A DNA stretch of 64,000 nt. Origin: Marinobacter arenosus. Its GTDB lineage: Bacteria > Pseudomonadota > Gammaproteobacteria > Pseudomonadales > Oleiphilaceae. The notes beneath the pieces are model-generated. The model was not told the origin of the DNA and did not search any database. It was given only the letters and a program-made list of their open reading frames with translations. The translations under genes and the position numbers were made by a program. Position 1 is the first letter of the stretch. Each line of letters opens with the position of its first letter. This document shows positions 10,777 through 20,165 of the stretch, in pieces. The DNA is taken from contig NZ_JAHVAO010000001.1 of NCBI RefSeq assembly GCF_019264345.1, positions 2,790,001 to 2,854,000 of the forward strand, in the 5' to 3' direction.

Positions 10777-11059
10777 CTGGGGTGCAACACTGATCGGGTT
10801 CGGCGTCGGGGTCGCGACCAGCGTCCTGTTTTTTGCCGGCCTGATGCTGGGCATACGGATGGCCTTGCAGATCGGCCGTCCGGCCACGGTACTGCTGCCC
10901 AGTGCGGCCCTGAGGATTGCCATTCTGCTCGGCGCCGGCTGGGTGATCACCGGGCAGGGCACCGATGGCTGGGCGCTGGCAGGTTACGTTGCCGGGTTTT
11001 TCCTGGTTCGCTTTGTCGCCATCCGGATGGCCCGGGTGCCAGGAGGCAGGGAGGTCTGA
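10766..11059 (+). CDS. atpR: N-ATPase membrane subunit AtpR
   Basis: The 97-residue protein has three hydrophobic segments and arginines at helix edges, like AtpR of N-ATPase operons, a protein of unclear role found only in these clusters. I chose ATG 10766 because GAGGGGCGGG lies just before it; the longer frame from 10709 would overlap atpQ far more and starts without a ribosome site. It overlaps atpQ by 11 bases and its stop shares a base with the atpB start (TGATG). Confidence 0.78.
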   Translation: MTADWGATLIGFGVGVATSVLFFAGLMLGIRMALQIGRPATVLLPSAALRIAILLGAGWVITGQGTDGWALAGYVAGFFLVRFVAIRMARVPGGREV

Positions 11060-11754
11060 TGCAACTGACACCGGACGACATCATTGTGTTCTCCATTGCC
11101 GGGGTCGGGATCAACCGCACCGTCGTGAACACCTGGATTGTCATGGCGATTCTGGTCGGCGGCTCCCTTGCCATCACCCGAAACCTGAGGCCGGACGTGC
11201 CGCCGAGCCGGTGGCGGACGATCCTGGAGCTGATCGTCACCGTGATCAAAAGCCAGATTGAGGAAATCTCCCGGGAGGCGTCCCGTCATGTCCTGTACTT
11301 TTCGGGCACGTTGTTCCTGTTCATTGCCGTGTCGAATCTGTTGCTGGTGGTGCCCGGGTTCTATCCGCCGACGGCATCGCTCTCGACCACCGCGGCCCTG
11401 GCGCTGTCGGTGCTGATTGCCGTGCCCCTGTTCGGTATCGCCCGCCAGGGCATTGGCGGTTACCTGAAGCATTACGTCCAGCCCTCGGTCGTCATGCTGC
11501 CTTTCAACATCATCAGTGAATTCTCGCGGGGGATCTCGCTGTCCATACGGCTCTACGGGAACGTCATGAGTGGAGCGGTCATCGCGGCCATCCTGCTCGG
11601 GCTGGCGCCGTTCTTCTTTCCGGTGGTTATGGACATGCTGGGACTGCTCACCGGGCTGATCCAGGCCTACATCTTCGCGGTTCTGGCCACGGTGTACATC
11701 TCTTCGGCAACAACCCCATCCGGAACGTCGGTCAACACGGAGAAAAAACCATGA
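11059..11754 (+). CDS. atpB: N-ATPase a subunit
   Basis: The 231-residue membrane protein is the stator channel that passes ions to the c ring. The essential arginine is at residue 164 in LSIRLYGNVMSG. About five hydrophobic segments are visible. It lies fifth in the operon, overlapping atpR by one base and atpE by four. Confidence 0.92.
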   Translation: MQLTPDDIIVFSIAGVGINRTVVNTWIVMAILVGGSLAITRNLRPDVPPSRWRTILELIVTVIKSQIEEISREASRHVLYFSGTLFLFIAVSNLLLVVPGFYPPTASLSTTAALALSVLIAVPLFGIARQGIGGYLKHYVQPSVVMLPFNIISEFSRGISLSIRLYGNVMSGAVIAAILLGLAPFFFPVVMDMLGLLTGLIQAYIFAVLATVYISSATTPSGTSVNTEKKP

Positions 11755-12041
11755 GCGATCTCGCCCTGATTGCCGCTGTATCCATACTGACCGCCGGTCT
11801 GACGATCGCCTTCGGATCGATCGGGCCGGCCCTGGGCGAAGGCCGTGCGGCGGCGGCGGCCCTGAATGCGATTGCCCAGCAGCCGGATTCGGCATCCACG
11901 CTGTCGCGAACCCTGTTCGTCAGTCTGGCGATGATCGAGTCCACCGCCATCTACTGCTTCGTGGTTGCCATGATCGTGCTGTTTGCCAATCCCTTCTGGG
12001 ACCGCTTCATTCAGCAAGCGGCAAGCACGGCTGCAGGTTAG
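11751..12041 (+). CDS. atpE: N-ATPase c subunit (rotor ring)
   Basis: The 96-residue protein folds as a helical hairpin. Helix 1 contains a GxGxG-type stretch with GPALGEG, giving Glu30; helix 2 has the ion carboxylate Glu63 followed by Ser64-Thr65. Sodium-binding c subunits such as that of Ilyobacter tartaricus have Gln32 in helix 1 and Glu65-Ser66-Thr67 in helix 2, so this protein keeps the helix 2 EST motif but has a second carboxylate instead of Gln. One studied N-ATPase ring (Burkholderia pseudomallei) is reported as proton specific, so ion choice is open. Overlaps atpB by ATGA. Confidence 0.92.
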   Translation: MSDLALIAAVSILTAGLTIAFGSIGPALGEGRAAAAALNAIAQQPDSASTLSRTLFVSLAMIESTAIYCFVVAMIVLFANPFWDRFIQQAASTAAG

Positions 12042-12044
12042 ATC

Positions 12045-12815
12045 ATGTCGCTGGACTGGATCACCGTGATCGCCCAGATCCTCAATTTCCTGGTTCTGGT
12101 GTGGTTACTGAAGCGGTTTCTCTACCGGCCCATTCTCGACGGAATTGACGCCCGTGAAGCCGAAATCGCCGCCCGGATGAGCGAGGCTGACCGTGCCAAG
12201 GCCAGGGCGGTGGCCGCCGAGGCGGAATTTGTTGCCCGCAAGGAGAAACTCCTGGAGGAGGACGCTGCCGTGGTCGAGGCGGCCCGAGTGGAGGCGGAAC
12301 GACAACGCGATGCCCTGCTCGCCGCGGGTCGTGAGACGCTGCGGCAGGAAGAACAGGAATGGCGTGCCCATCTGGCCCACGAACAGAATCAATTCGTTAC
12401 CGAGCTGTACCGGGCCAGTGCCGATACCCTGTATGAGCTGGTGGGCAAGGCCTTGCACGATCTTGCCGACGCCGATCTGGAGGAGCGGATGGCCCTGCAC
12501 GTCATCGGCCGGCTGCGAACCCTGGCGGAGGAGCTTGAGACGGCGGCCGGCAACGCGGCAGAGGCCACGGTGACCAGTCATCAGCTCCTGTCAGATACGA
12601 CCCGCGACCTGCTGACCCGGGAGGTGCAGGCGCTGGTTCCGGATGTCCCGCTGCGCTTCGTGGCCGACCCGCTCCAGTCGCCCGGCCTGGTGCTGCGCCT
12701 AGGCAGCGCCCAGTTGGTCTGGACGGTGGACCGTTACACCCAGAATCTTGCCGAGCAGCTGGCGGAACGCATGGCGACCGGGGCGTCCCGACCGGAGGTG
12801 GACCATGGGCCGTGA
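12045..12815 (+). CDS. atpF: N-ATPase b subunit with delta-like C-terminus
   Basis: The 256-residue protein begins with one membrane helix ([19 protein letters not shown], about 13-31), followed by a long charged coiled coil (about 40-165). The last 80 residues include VPLRFVADP and [17 protein letters not shown], which look like the C-terminal domain of the delta subunit of F-ATPases. No separate atpH gene occurs in the operon, so this fused peripheral stalk probably does both jobs. It is almost twice the length of a normal b subunit (about 156 residues). Starts three bases after atpE. Confidence 0.88.
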   Translation: MSLDWITVIAQILNFLVLVWLLKRFLYRPILDGIDAREAEIAARMSEADRAKARAVAAEAEFVARKEKLLEEDAAVVEAARVEAERQRDALLAAGRETLRQEEQEWRAHLAHEQNQFVTELYRASADTLYELVGKALHDLADADLEERMALHVIGRLRTLAEELETAAGNAAEATVTSHQLLSDTTRDLLTREVQALVPDVPLRFVADPLQSPGLVLRLGSAQLVWTVDRYTQNLAEQLAERMATGASRPEVDHGP

Positions 12816-14337
12816 GCCGGTGAAACCGGACCTGCAGGCGTTTACGGCGCAGTTGCGGGCCAACCCGGCTGTCGGCCCGGAGCTGGCCGAAGTGGGCCGG
12901 GTTGCCGAGGTGGCCGACGGCGTTGCCGTGGTGGCCGGCCTCGGTCGCGCGCTGGCCGACGAACTGCTGGTGTTTGCGTCGGGGGTCCGGGGCGTGGTGC
13001 TGGATCTGGAGCCCGGCCGCCTGGGTGTGGTGTTGCTCGGACCATCGGAGCAGATCACCGTGGGCGAGGACGTCTGGCGCACTCACAGGGTCATCAGCGT
13101 GCCTGTGGGGGGTGGTCTGCTGGGCCGGGTCATGGACGCCAGCGGTCAGCCCAGGGATGGCCGGGGTGGGATTGCCGCAGTGGCCGAGCGTCCGCTCGAG
13201 GCACCTGCCCCCGGAATCCTGAGCCGTTCGGCGATCACGAGGCCGCTGGCGACCGGCATCACCATCATTGACGCCGCCGTGCCGGTGGGTCTGGGGCAGC
13301 GGGAGCTGATCATCGGCGACCGGCAGACCGGCAAGACGTCCATTGCCCTCGACACCATGCTGAATCAGGCCCGCTCGGACGTGATCAGTATCTATTGCGC
13401 CATAGGCCAGCGGGGCGATGCGGTGGCGCGGGTCATTGAAACCCTCCGTCGCAGCGGCCAGATGGCCAACGCCATCGTGGTGGTTGCCGGCGACGAGGAT
13501 CCACCCGGCCTGTCCTACATTGCGCCCTACGCGGCCATGACCATGGCGGAGTATTTCTCCGGCCAGGGCCGCGATGTTCTGGTGGTCTTTGACGACCTCA
13601 CCCACCACGCCCAGTCCTACCGGGAACTGTCCCTGTTGCTGCGGCGGCCGCCGGGACGGGAGGCCTTCCCCGGGGACATTTTTTACGTCCATGCCCGGTT
13701 GCTTGAACGCGCCGGTCAGTTTCTGCCCGAAATTGGCGGCGGATCCATCACCGCGCTGCCCGTCGTGGAAACCCAGGCGGAAAACCTGTCGGCGTACATT
13801 CCGACCAACCTGATCTCCATCACGGACGGGCAGATCTACCTGTCACCGCAACTGGTCAGGAAGAACCAGTATCCGGCCGTGGACCTCGGGAAATCCGTGT
13901 CCCGGGTCGGAGGTAAGGCCCAGTACCGGGCGTTTCGTGAGGTTGCCGGGAACCTGCGCGTTACCCTGTCCCAGTTCGAGGAGCTGGAGGACTTTGCCCG
14001 CTTTGGCACCCGGCTGGACGACAGTACCAAGGCCCGCCTCGTTCGCGGCGCGGCCGTTCGGCGCGCGCTGCGACAGCCAGAGCACGGGCCGATGGCGCCC
14101 GCGGCCCAGCTGCTCATTCTGACCGCCGCGATGGCGGGGCTGTTTGACGAATTGACCGAGACGGAGGCCCTAGCGGCAATCGTCCGTATCGCGGGGGAGG
14201 ATGCCGGCGATCTCGACTCCCCGGGGCAGCGCATTGTGCAGAACCAGTCCCTGGGCGAGGACGATCGCGTGACCATGCTGGCACTGGCCAGGCAGGCGCT
14301 GGAACCGGGGGTGGCCGACCATGACGCAGACCTTTGA
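12805..14337 (+). CDS. atpA: N-ATPase alpha subunit
   Basis: The 510-residue non-catalytic nucleotide-binding subunit has Walker A GDRQTGKT at 171-178 and the downstream region [21 protein letters not shown] arginine finger segment. ATG 12805 was chosen over an in-frame start at 12748 because GGAGGTG sits four bases before it. It overlaps atpF by 11 bases and atpG by 17. Its late place, after the b subunit and before gamma, is typical of N-ATPase operons. Confidence 0.92.
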   Translation: MGREPVKPDLQAFTAQLRANPAVGPELAEVGRVAEVADGVAVVAGLGRALADELLVFASGVRGVVLDLEPGRLGVVLLGPSEQITVGEDVWRTHRVISVPVGGGLLGRVMDASGQPRDGRGGIAAVAERPLEAPAPGILSRSAITRPLATGITIIDAAVPVGLGQRELIIGDRQTGKTSIALDTMLNQARSDVISIYCAIGQRGDAVARVIETLRRSGQMANAIVVVAGDEDPPGLSYIAPYAAMTMAEYFSGQGRDVLVVFDDLTHHAQSYRELSLLLRRPPGREAFPGDIFYVHARLLERAGQFLPEIGGGSITALPVVETQAENLSAYIPTNLISITDGQIYLSPQLVRKNQYPAVDLGKSVSRVGGKAQYRAFREVAGNLRVTLSQFEELEDFARFGTRLDDSTKARLVRGAAVRRALRQPEHGPMAPAAQLLILTAAMAGLFDELTETEALAAIVRIAGEDAGDLDSPGQRIVQNQSLGEDDRVTMLALARQALEPGVADHDADL

Positions 14338-15244
14338 AGCCCTGTCCCGTCGCCACGGCACCCTGGCCAGCATCCGGAGTATTGTCCATACCATGAAGAC
14401 CATCTCCGCCATCAATTCGGTGCCGTACGAGCATGCGGCTCGCTCCGTCGCGGCCTACCACGCAACCGTGATCAGCGGCCTCCAGGCGCTGTTGACGGGC
14501 TCCGGGCGCGTGACCTTGCCCGCAAGGCAGCCATCGGAAACGGTTGTGGTGGTGTTCGGCTCCGACCAGGGGCTGTGCGGCAACTACAACGAGCTGTTGG
14601 CGAACCGGGTCGTGGCCTGGTCCGCCGAGGCCTTCGCCAACCCGGGTCGTTCGCGCATCCTGTGCGTCGGGTCGAGGATGGGCGATGCCCTCCGGGACCG
14701 GGGGCTCGCGTCCGACGTCGTGTTGTTGCCGCCGGCCTCGGTGGACGGCATCGGGCGCCTGGCAGGCGACATTGTGACCCGGCTCGATGCATCCGGTCAT
14801 GGCACCAGCCTGGAACCGATTGCGGTCGCCCTGGCGTTCACCCGCCAGGTCCCTGGCGGCCAGCAGGAGCCAGTGGTCAGCCCGCTGCTTCCCCTGTCGG
14901 ACACGTTGCTGGCGGATCTCACCCGGCGCCGGTGGGCGTCCCGGTCGCTTCCGGTTCACACCCTGGCCTCAGACAGGCTGTTTGCCTCGCTGGTGCGCAG
15001 TCACATTTTTGCCAGCGTCTTCCACGCTTCGGCAGAAGCGATTGTGACCGAAAACGCCGCGCGCCTGGCCCGGATGCAACAGGCCGAAAAGTCGGTGGAT
15101 GAACGGCTGGAGGAGGTGGCGGGCCAGCTCCGTTCGGTGCGTCAGGAGGACATCACCACCGAGTTGCTGGACGTCATCATTGGTTTTGAAGCACTTCAGA
15201 AATCGGAACCAGGGGGAGCTGGCACCGGGCGGCCCGGGTGTTGA
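14321..15244 (+). CDS. atpG: N-ATPase gamma subunit
   Basis: The 307-residue central stalk protein has N-terminal and C-terminal long helices that form the rotor shaft, with a Rossmann-like domain between containing [16 protein letters not shown], close to the GSDRGLCGGYN signature of gamma. It is the last gene of the operon. No terminator-like hairpin is seen after it; a separate RND operon begins 78 bases downstream. Confidence 0.9.
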   Translation: MTQTFEALSRRHGTLASIRSIVHTMKTISAINSVPYEHAARSVAAYHATVISGLQALLTGSGRVTLPARQPSETVVVVFGSDQGLCGNYNELLANRVVAWSAEAFANPGRSRILCVGSRMGDALRDRGLASDVVLLPPASVDGIGRLAGDIVTRLDASGHGTSLEPIAVALAFTRQVPGGQQEPVVSPLLPLSDTLLADLTRRRWASRSLPVHTLASDRLFASLVRSHIFASVFHASAEAIVTENAARLARMQQAEKSVDERLEEVAGQLRSVRQEDITTELLDVIIGFEALQKSEPGGAGTGRPGC

Positions 15245-15322
15245 AGTTCGAGGGAACGGCGGTTTTAATAGAACCTATGGGAATGTGTTTATATCAAACG
15301 GAAATTAAGGTGGAGGTGAACT

Positions 15323-16375
15323 ATGGCCAGGCATTTCCTTAGCATCGCCATCTGCTGGTTGCTGGTGTCAACGACCCTGGCCCAGGGCCCGGCCGAAGAC
15401 TCTGTGGCGTCGACCCCGGTGCTGCGACAGACGCTGGAGGAGAGAATCCAGCTAGATGGGGTGATCGAAGCGGTGCAGCAAAGCACGGTTTCCGCCCAGA
15501 CCAGTGGCACCGTCGAGGTGCTGCCGTTTGATGTGGACGACTCGGTCGCAGCGGGTGACCTGATCGTCCAGCTGGAGGACAGCGAACAACAGGCGCGGTT
15601 GCGGCAGGCCGAGGCCGCGCAGGATGAAGCCCGGGCCGGGCTGGCGGATGCGCAGCAGACCTTCGACCGGGTGGCCGCCATTCGGGAGCGGGGGTTGGTG
15701 TCGCGACAGGAGTTCGATCAGGCCCGAAACAATCTCAATGCCGCCGAGGCTCGCCTGGCGAGGGCAAACGGGATGGTGGCGGAGGCGCGCCAGCGCCTCG
15801 ACTATACCCGTGTGGTGGCCCCCTACAGCGGCATCCTGACCGAGCGACACGTCGAACTGGGCGAGTCGGTCAGTCCGGGGCAGCCGCTGCTGAGCGGACT
15901 CTCCCTGGAAAATCTCAGGGTGGTCGTCGATTTGCCGCAACAGTACGCCGAGCTCGCCCGCAAGGAGCGAAACGCGCAGGTGACGTTGCCCGATGGACGG
16001 GTGCTGCATACCGGCGAGATCACCTTCTATCCCTACGCCAACCCCACCACTCATACCTTTCGCCTGCGGATGACCCTGGCCGAACCGGATGGCTCGCTGT
16101 TTCCTGGCATGCTGGTGAAAGTGGCCGTGCCGGTGGCCCATCGGACCGCGCTCTGGGTGCCGGCCAGCAGCGTCATCCATCGCAGCGAGCTGCGTGCCGT
16201 CTACGTGGTGGACGACGCCGGCCGCGCCAGGCTACGCCCGATTCGTACCGGAATACGGGACGGGGACCGGGTTGAGGTGCTGGCCGGTCTGGACGCGGGC
16301 GAACGGGTGGTTATCCAGCCGGTCGAGATGGCCGGCAGTGACCGGCGGGTACAGGATCCGGAGGCGCGCCCGTGA
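15323..16375 (+). CDS. RND efflux periplasmic adaptor subunit
   Basis: The 350-residue protein has a signal peptide (about 1-20), two lipoyl-like half motifs (VSAQTSGTVEVLPFDVDDSV and RVVAPYSGILTE), a coiled-coil hairpin (about 85-145) and a beta-barrel region. It is the membrane fusion protein that links an inner membrane RND pump to an outer membrane channel. GGTGGAGGTG ends six bases before the ATG. The partner permease overlaps its stop by four bases. An outer membrane channel gene is missing next to the pair. Confidence 0.9.
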   Translation: MARHFLSIAICWLLVSTTLAQGPAEDSVASTPVLRQTLEERIQLDGVIEAVQQSTVSAQTSGTVEVLPFDVDDSVAAGDLIVQLEDSEQQARLRQAEAAQDEARAGLADAQQTFDRVAAIRERGLVSRQEFDQARNNLNAAEARLARANGMVAEARQRLDYTRVVAPYSGILTERHVELGESVSPGQPLLSGLSLENLRVVVDLPQQYAELARKERNAQVTLPDGRVLHTGEITFYPYANPTTHTFRLRMTLAEPDGSLFPGMLVKVAVPVAHRTALWVPASSVIHRSELRAVYVVDDAGRARLRPIRTGIRDGDRVEVLAGLDAGERVVIQPVEMAGSDRRVQDPEARP

Positions 16376-19300
16376 GCCAGGAGTTGCCGCCGGTCGGACC
16401 CTCTGGCGCCATTGCCCGGGTATTCCAGAATTCGAAACTGACACCCCTGGCTGTCGTACTCGCCATTCTGGTCGGCGTGTTGATCATTGTCATCACGCCC
16501 AAGGAGGAAGAGCCCCAGATCGATGTCACCATGGCGGATATCTTCGTGGCCATGCCCGGGGCCAGCGTGGCCGAGGTGGAGAGCGTCATCGCCGTACCCG
16601 CCGAGCAGGTGATGAGTGCCATCAAGGACGTAAAACACGTGTACTCGGTGTCCCGCCAGGGGCAGGCGGTGATCACGGTGGAATTTGAGGTCGGCGTACC
16701 CCGGCAGGAGGCCCTGGTCCGGCTCTACAACCAGGTTTACTCGCATCAGGACTGGTTGCCGCCGGCGCTCGGGGCCAGCCAGCCGCTGATCAAACCCCGG
16801 GGCGTCGACGACGTGCCCATCATGACCCTGACACTGTTCGACCCGTCCGGCGAGTTGCTGGGCGAAGAGCTGACCCGCCTCGCTCACATGCTGGAGGTGG
16901 CGCTGAAACGGGTGCCGGGAACCCGCGACGTCTACACCGTGGGCGGCATTGCGGACCGGGTGGATGTGCGCTTTGATCCGGCCCTGCTCACCGGCTTCAA
17001 TCTCACCATCGACGACATTGCCCGTGCCCTGGGGGCCGCCAACGCAAGCTCCCAGGAAGCCCGGGTCACCCGGGACGGTGTCTCGATCCCCGTGCAGGCG
17101 GGCACCCTGCTGGAGGATGTCGAGGCGGTTCGGCGGCTGGTGGTGGGCATGCAGGACGGCGCCCCGGTGTTTCTGGAGGATGTGGCGGACGTCCGGCGTG
17201 GCCGGGCCGTCCCGGATCAGAGTGTCATGACCGGCTTTGGTCCGGCCGCCGGCGCGTCGCAGCGTGGCCGGCCGGGGGACGTTCTGCCTGCCGTCACGCT
17301 GGCCATTTCCAAGAAGGCTGGCGAGAACGCGATCGACATCACCACCGCCATCACCGAACGGCTCGCCCAGTTGCGCAATCGGTCCCTGCCAGAGGCGGTC
17401 GAGGTGGTGGTCAGCCGGAACTATGGTCAGACCGCCTCGGACAAGGCCCGCAAGCTGATTACCGACCTGGTGTCCGCGACCATCTGCGTGGTTCTGCTGG
17501 TGCTGGCGGCCATGGGCTGGCGACAGGCCATGATTGTGGGTCTGGCGGTGCTGATTACGCTGCTGCTGACGCTGGTCTTTTCCTGGGCCTGGGGCTTTAC
17601 CCTCAACCGGGTGTCACTGTTTGCCCTGATCTTTTCCATCGGGATCCTGGTCGACGACGGCATCGTGATCACTGAAAACATCAACCGTCGCATCCGGAAT
17701 TCCCGGGCGCCCATCCCGGACCTGATCCCGGTCGCGGTGGATGAGGTTGGCACACCGACCATCATGGCCAGTCTGACGATCATGGCGGCGTTGCTGCCGA
17801 TGGCCTTTGTCAGCGGCCTGATGGGGCCCTACATGAGCCCGATTCCGATCAATGCGTCCGCCGGTATGGTGCTGTCCCAGGTTGTGGCCTTCGTGGTCGC
17901 CCCCTGGCTCGCCATGCGCCTGCTGAGTCACCAGCATGGGGTCGTTGCGGGCAGTGACTCCGACGGCGGGGAGAATTCGGCCCAGGGCGTCAGCCCGGTA
18001 TCACTGAGACTCTTCCGGGTGCTGCTGTCCCCGTTTCTTGGGCAACACCCCTGGCGGCGCCGGCTGCTGGGGCTGGGAGTGGTCGGGCTGACCCTGGCTG
18101 CGGCGTCGTTGCCGGTGTTTCTGGTGGTGATCCTGAAAATGCTGCCGTTTGACAACAAATCCGAGCTCCAGGTCGTACTGGATATGCCGGAAGAGACGCC
18201 GATGGAACAGACCCAGCGGGTCCTGTTGGCCATGGCTGAGCACCTGGAGACCGTCGACGAGGTAACCAACTGGCAAAGCTACGCCGGCACCGCGTCTCCG
18301 ATCAATTTCAACGGCCTGGTCCGGCAGTACTACCTCCGCCGGGCGCCGTATCACGGTGACCTCCAGATCAACCTGGTGGACGACGAGCACCGGCAGCGGC
18401 AGTCCCATGAGATTGCCCAGTCATTGCGCGCGCCTCTGCAGGCCATTGCCGAAAGGTTTGGCGGCGTGGTCAAAATCGTGGAAGTGCCGCCGGGACCGCC
18501 GGTGCTCTCGCCGGTGGTCGCCGAAGTCTATGCCGCCGATGCCGCTCGCCGGGCGGAACTGGCGGCGGCGGTCGCCAGGGGCATGGCGCAGATTGAAGGC
18601 CTTGTGGACATTGATACGTCCGTGGAAGCGCCGACCCGGCAATGGATCGTGGAGGTGGACCGCAGCCGCGCGGCCCGGCTCGGTGTTTCCCAGGCCCAGG
18701 CGGTCACCGCGTTGCGCACGGCCCTGGGGGGCGACAGTGTCAGCTTCCTGCACGACGAGCACGCCAAGTACCCGGTGCCGATCCGGATCGTTCTGGCGGA
18801 GGGCGACAAGGCACAGCCTCCGGCCCTGATGTCGGTGCCGGTACGGAGCCGCAACGGTGAGTTGGTGCCATTGGCCAGCATCGCGACCGTCACCCAGGCA
18901 AACTGGCAGGGCGCTCGCTACCACAAGGACTTACTGCCCGTGACCTACGTGACCGCCGACATGGCCGGCGACGTGGACTCGCCGCTGTACGGCATGTTCC
19001 GCATGGTCGGGCAGCTGGAGCAGCAGCCCGACGCCCCGGAACAGTTTTTCATTCGCCAGCCGGATATTCCCGAATCCGGGGCGCTGAAATGGGACGGGGA
19101 ATGGCAGATTACCTACGATACCTTCCGGGACATGGGGATCGCCTACAGCGTCGGCGTGTTCATGATTTTCGTGCTGCTGGTGGCGCAGTTCCGATCCTAC
19201 GTCCTGCCACTGGTGATCATGGCGCCCATACCCCTGACCCTGATTGGCATCATGCCGGGGCACGGCTTGCTGGATCGGGAGTTCACCGCCACCAGCATGA

Positions 19301-19605
19301 TTGGCATGATCGCCCTCGCCGGCATCATTGTTCGTAACTCCATTCTTCTGGTGGTGTTCATCCGCCAATTGCTGGACGAGGGAGTGCCGTTGGACGAGGC
19401 GGTGGTTCTGGCTGGGGCGGTCCGGATCAAGCCCATCGCGCTGACCGCGGTTTCGGCCATGGTGGGAGCCTACTTCATCCTGCACGACCCGATATTCAAC
19501 GGGCTCGCCATCTCACTGATTTTCGGCCTGGCGATGTCCACGCTGCTGACTATCCTTGTGGTGCCATTGCTTTATTACACGCTCGCCCGGTGCAAGTGGT
19601 TGTGA
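16372..19605 (+). CDS. RND efflux permease
   Basis: The 1077-residue protein has the RND layout: helix 1, a large periplasmic porter loop (about 45-360), helices 2-6, a second large loop (about 600-910) and helices 8-12. The paired acidic residues in helix 4 that carry protons are Asp428 and Asp429 (ILVDDGIVI). It is read with the adaptor gene before it. Its last helices are intact, so it should be a working proton-driven pump. The substrate cannot be told from sequence; the family includes drug, solvent and lipid pumps. It converges with a small potassium-channel-like gene. Confidence 0.9.
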   Translation: MSQELPPVGPSGAIARVFQNSKLTPLAVVLAILVGVLIIVITPKEEEPQIDVTMADIFVAMPGASVAEVESVIAVPAEQVMSAIKDVKHVYSVSRQGQAVITVEFEVGVPRQEALVRLYNQVYSHQDWLPPALGASQPLIKPRGVDDVPIMTLTLFDPSGELLGEELTRLAHMLEVALKRVPGTRDVYTVGGIADRVDVRFDPALLTGFNLTIDDIARALGAANASSQEARVTRDGVSIPVQAGTLLEDVEAVRRLVVGMQDGAPVFLEDVADVRRGRAVPDQSVMTGFGPAAGASQRGRPGDVLPAVTLAISKKAGENAIDITTAITERLAQLRNRSLPEAVEVVVSRNYGQTASDKARKLITDLVSATICVVLLVLAAMGWRQAMIVGLAVLITLLLTLVFSWAWGFTLNRVSLFALIFSIGILVDDGIVITENINRRIRNSRAPIPDLIPVAVDEVGTPTIMASLTIMAALLPMAFVSGLMGPYMSPIPINASAGMVLSQVVAFVVAPWLAMRLLSHQHGVVAGSDSDGGENSAQGVSPVSLRLFRVLLSPFLGQHPWRRRLLGLGVVGLTLAAASLPVFLVVILKMLPFDNKSELQVVLDMPEETPMEQTQRVLLAMAEHLETVDEVTNWQSYAGTASPINFNGLVRQYYLRRAPYHGDLQINLVDDEHRQRQSHEIAQSLRAPLQAIAERFGGVVKIVEVPPGPPVLSPVVAEVYAADAARRAELAAAVARGMAQIEGLVDIDTSVEAPTRQWIVEVDRSRAARLGVSQAQAVTALRTALGGDSVSFLHDEHAKYPVPIRIVLAEGDKAQPPALMSVPVRSRNGELVPLASIATVTQANWQGARYHKDLLPVTYVTADMAGDVDSPLYGMFRMVGQLEQQPDAPEQFFIRQPDIPESGALKWDGEWQITYDTFRDMGIAYSVGVFMIFVLLVAQFRSYVLPLVIMAPIPLTLIGIMPGHGLLDREFTATSMIGMIALAGIIVRNSILLVVFIRQLLDEGVPLDEAVVLAGAVRIKPIALTAVSAMVGAYFILHDPIFNGLAISLIFGLAMSTLLTILVVPLLYYTLARCKWL

Positions 19606-19636
19606 TTCACGTGCGGCACCGGGCCGGCAGGCGAAT

Positions 19637-20080
19637 TCAGCGGGTAGGCCAGTAGCGCTGCATCTCCACGAACAGGAACGAGGCGCTCCAGGTGATCAGT
19701 ACCAGACCGGTCAGCGCTTCAATGCCGGTGAGGTAGCGCAGGTGGCCCAACGCTTGGATATCGCCGTATCCCAGGGTGGTGAAGGTCGTGAACGAGAAGT
19801 AGGCGCAGTCCAGCAGACTGCCGTTGAAGTTGCCGACCAGCTCGCCCCAGCCCTCGACGTGGTGCAGGAAGTAGTAGGCGGCGGCAAAAATCCAGACCTG
19901 GACCGTATGGGCCACGAGGATGCCGAGGACGGCAACGATGATCCGGAAATGATGACTCTGCCGCATTCGTGAGAGCAGCCCGCTCAGGCGGATCAGCGAT
20001 TCGTGGTGGATCAGCACGACCGCAGCCACGATCAGGGCGTTGATGAGGGTGACGTTGATAAGGCCCACATGCTCGTTCAC
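19637..20080 (-). CDS. Two-helix potassium channel-like protein
   Basis: The 147-residue protein has a first hydrophobic helix, a second (HFRIIVAVLGILVAHTVQVW), a pore helix with filter TTLGYGD and a final helix. TxGYGD is the selectivity filter of potassium channels. No regulatory RCK domain is attached. The start is unsure: GTG 20080 lies at the family-like N-terminus, and TTG 20086 has GGAG ten bases upstream. A longer frame to 20299 would run across the neighbouring adaptor gene and is rejected. It sits alone on the minus strand between two RND operons. Confidence 0.8.
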   Translation of the reverse strand: MNEHVGLINVTLINALIVAAVVLIHHESLIRLSGLLSRMRQSHHFRIIVAVLGILVAHTVQVWIFAAAYYFLHHVEGWGELVGNFNGSLLDCAYFSFTTFTTLGYGDIQALGHLRYLTGIEALTGLVLITWSASFLFVEMQRYWPTR

Positions 20081-20165
20081 GGTCAACTGTGGTTTACTCC
20101 GGTTGTGTAGTAGATTTACGCCCCATACAGGACGGGTTCCATTTACCTTAGCTGGCCATGAAGTA

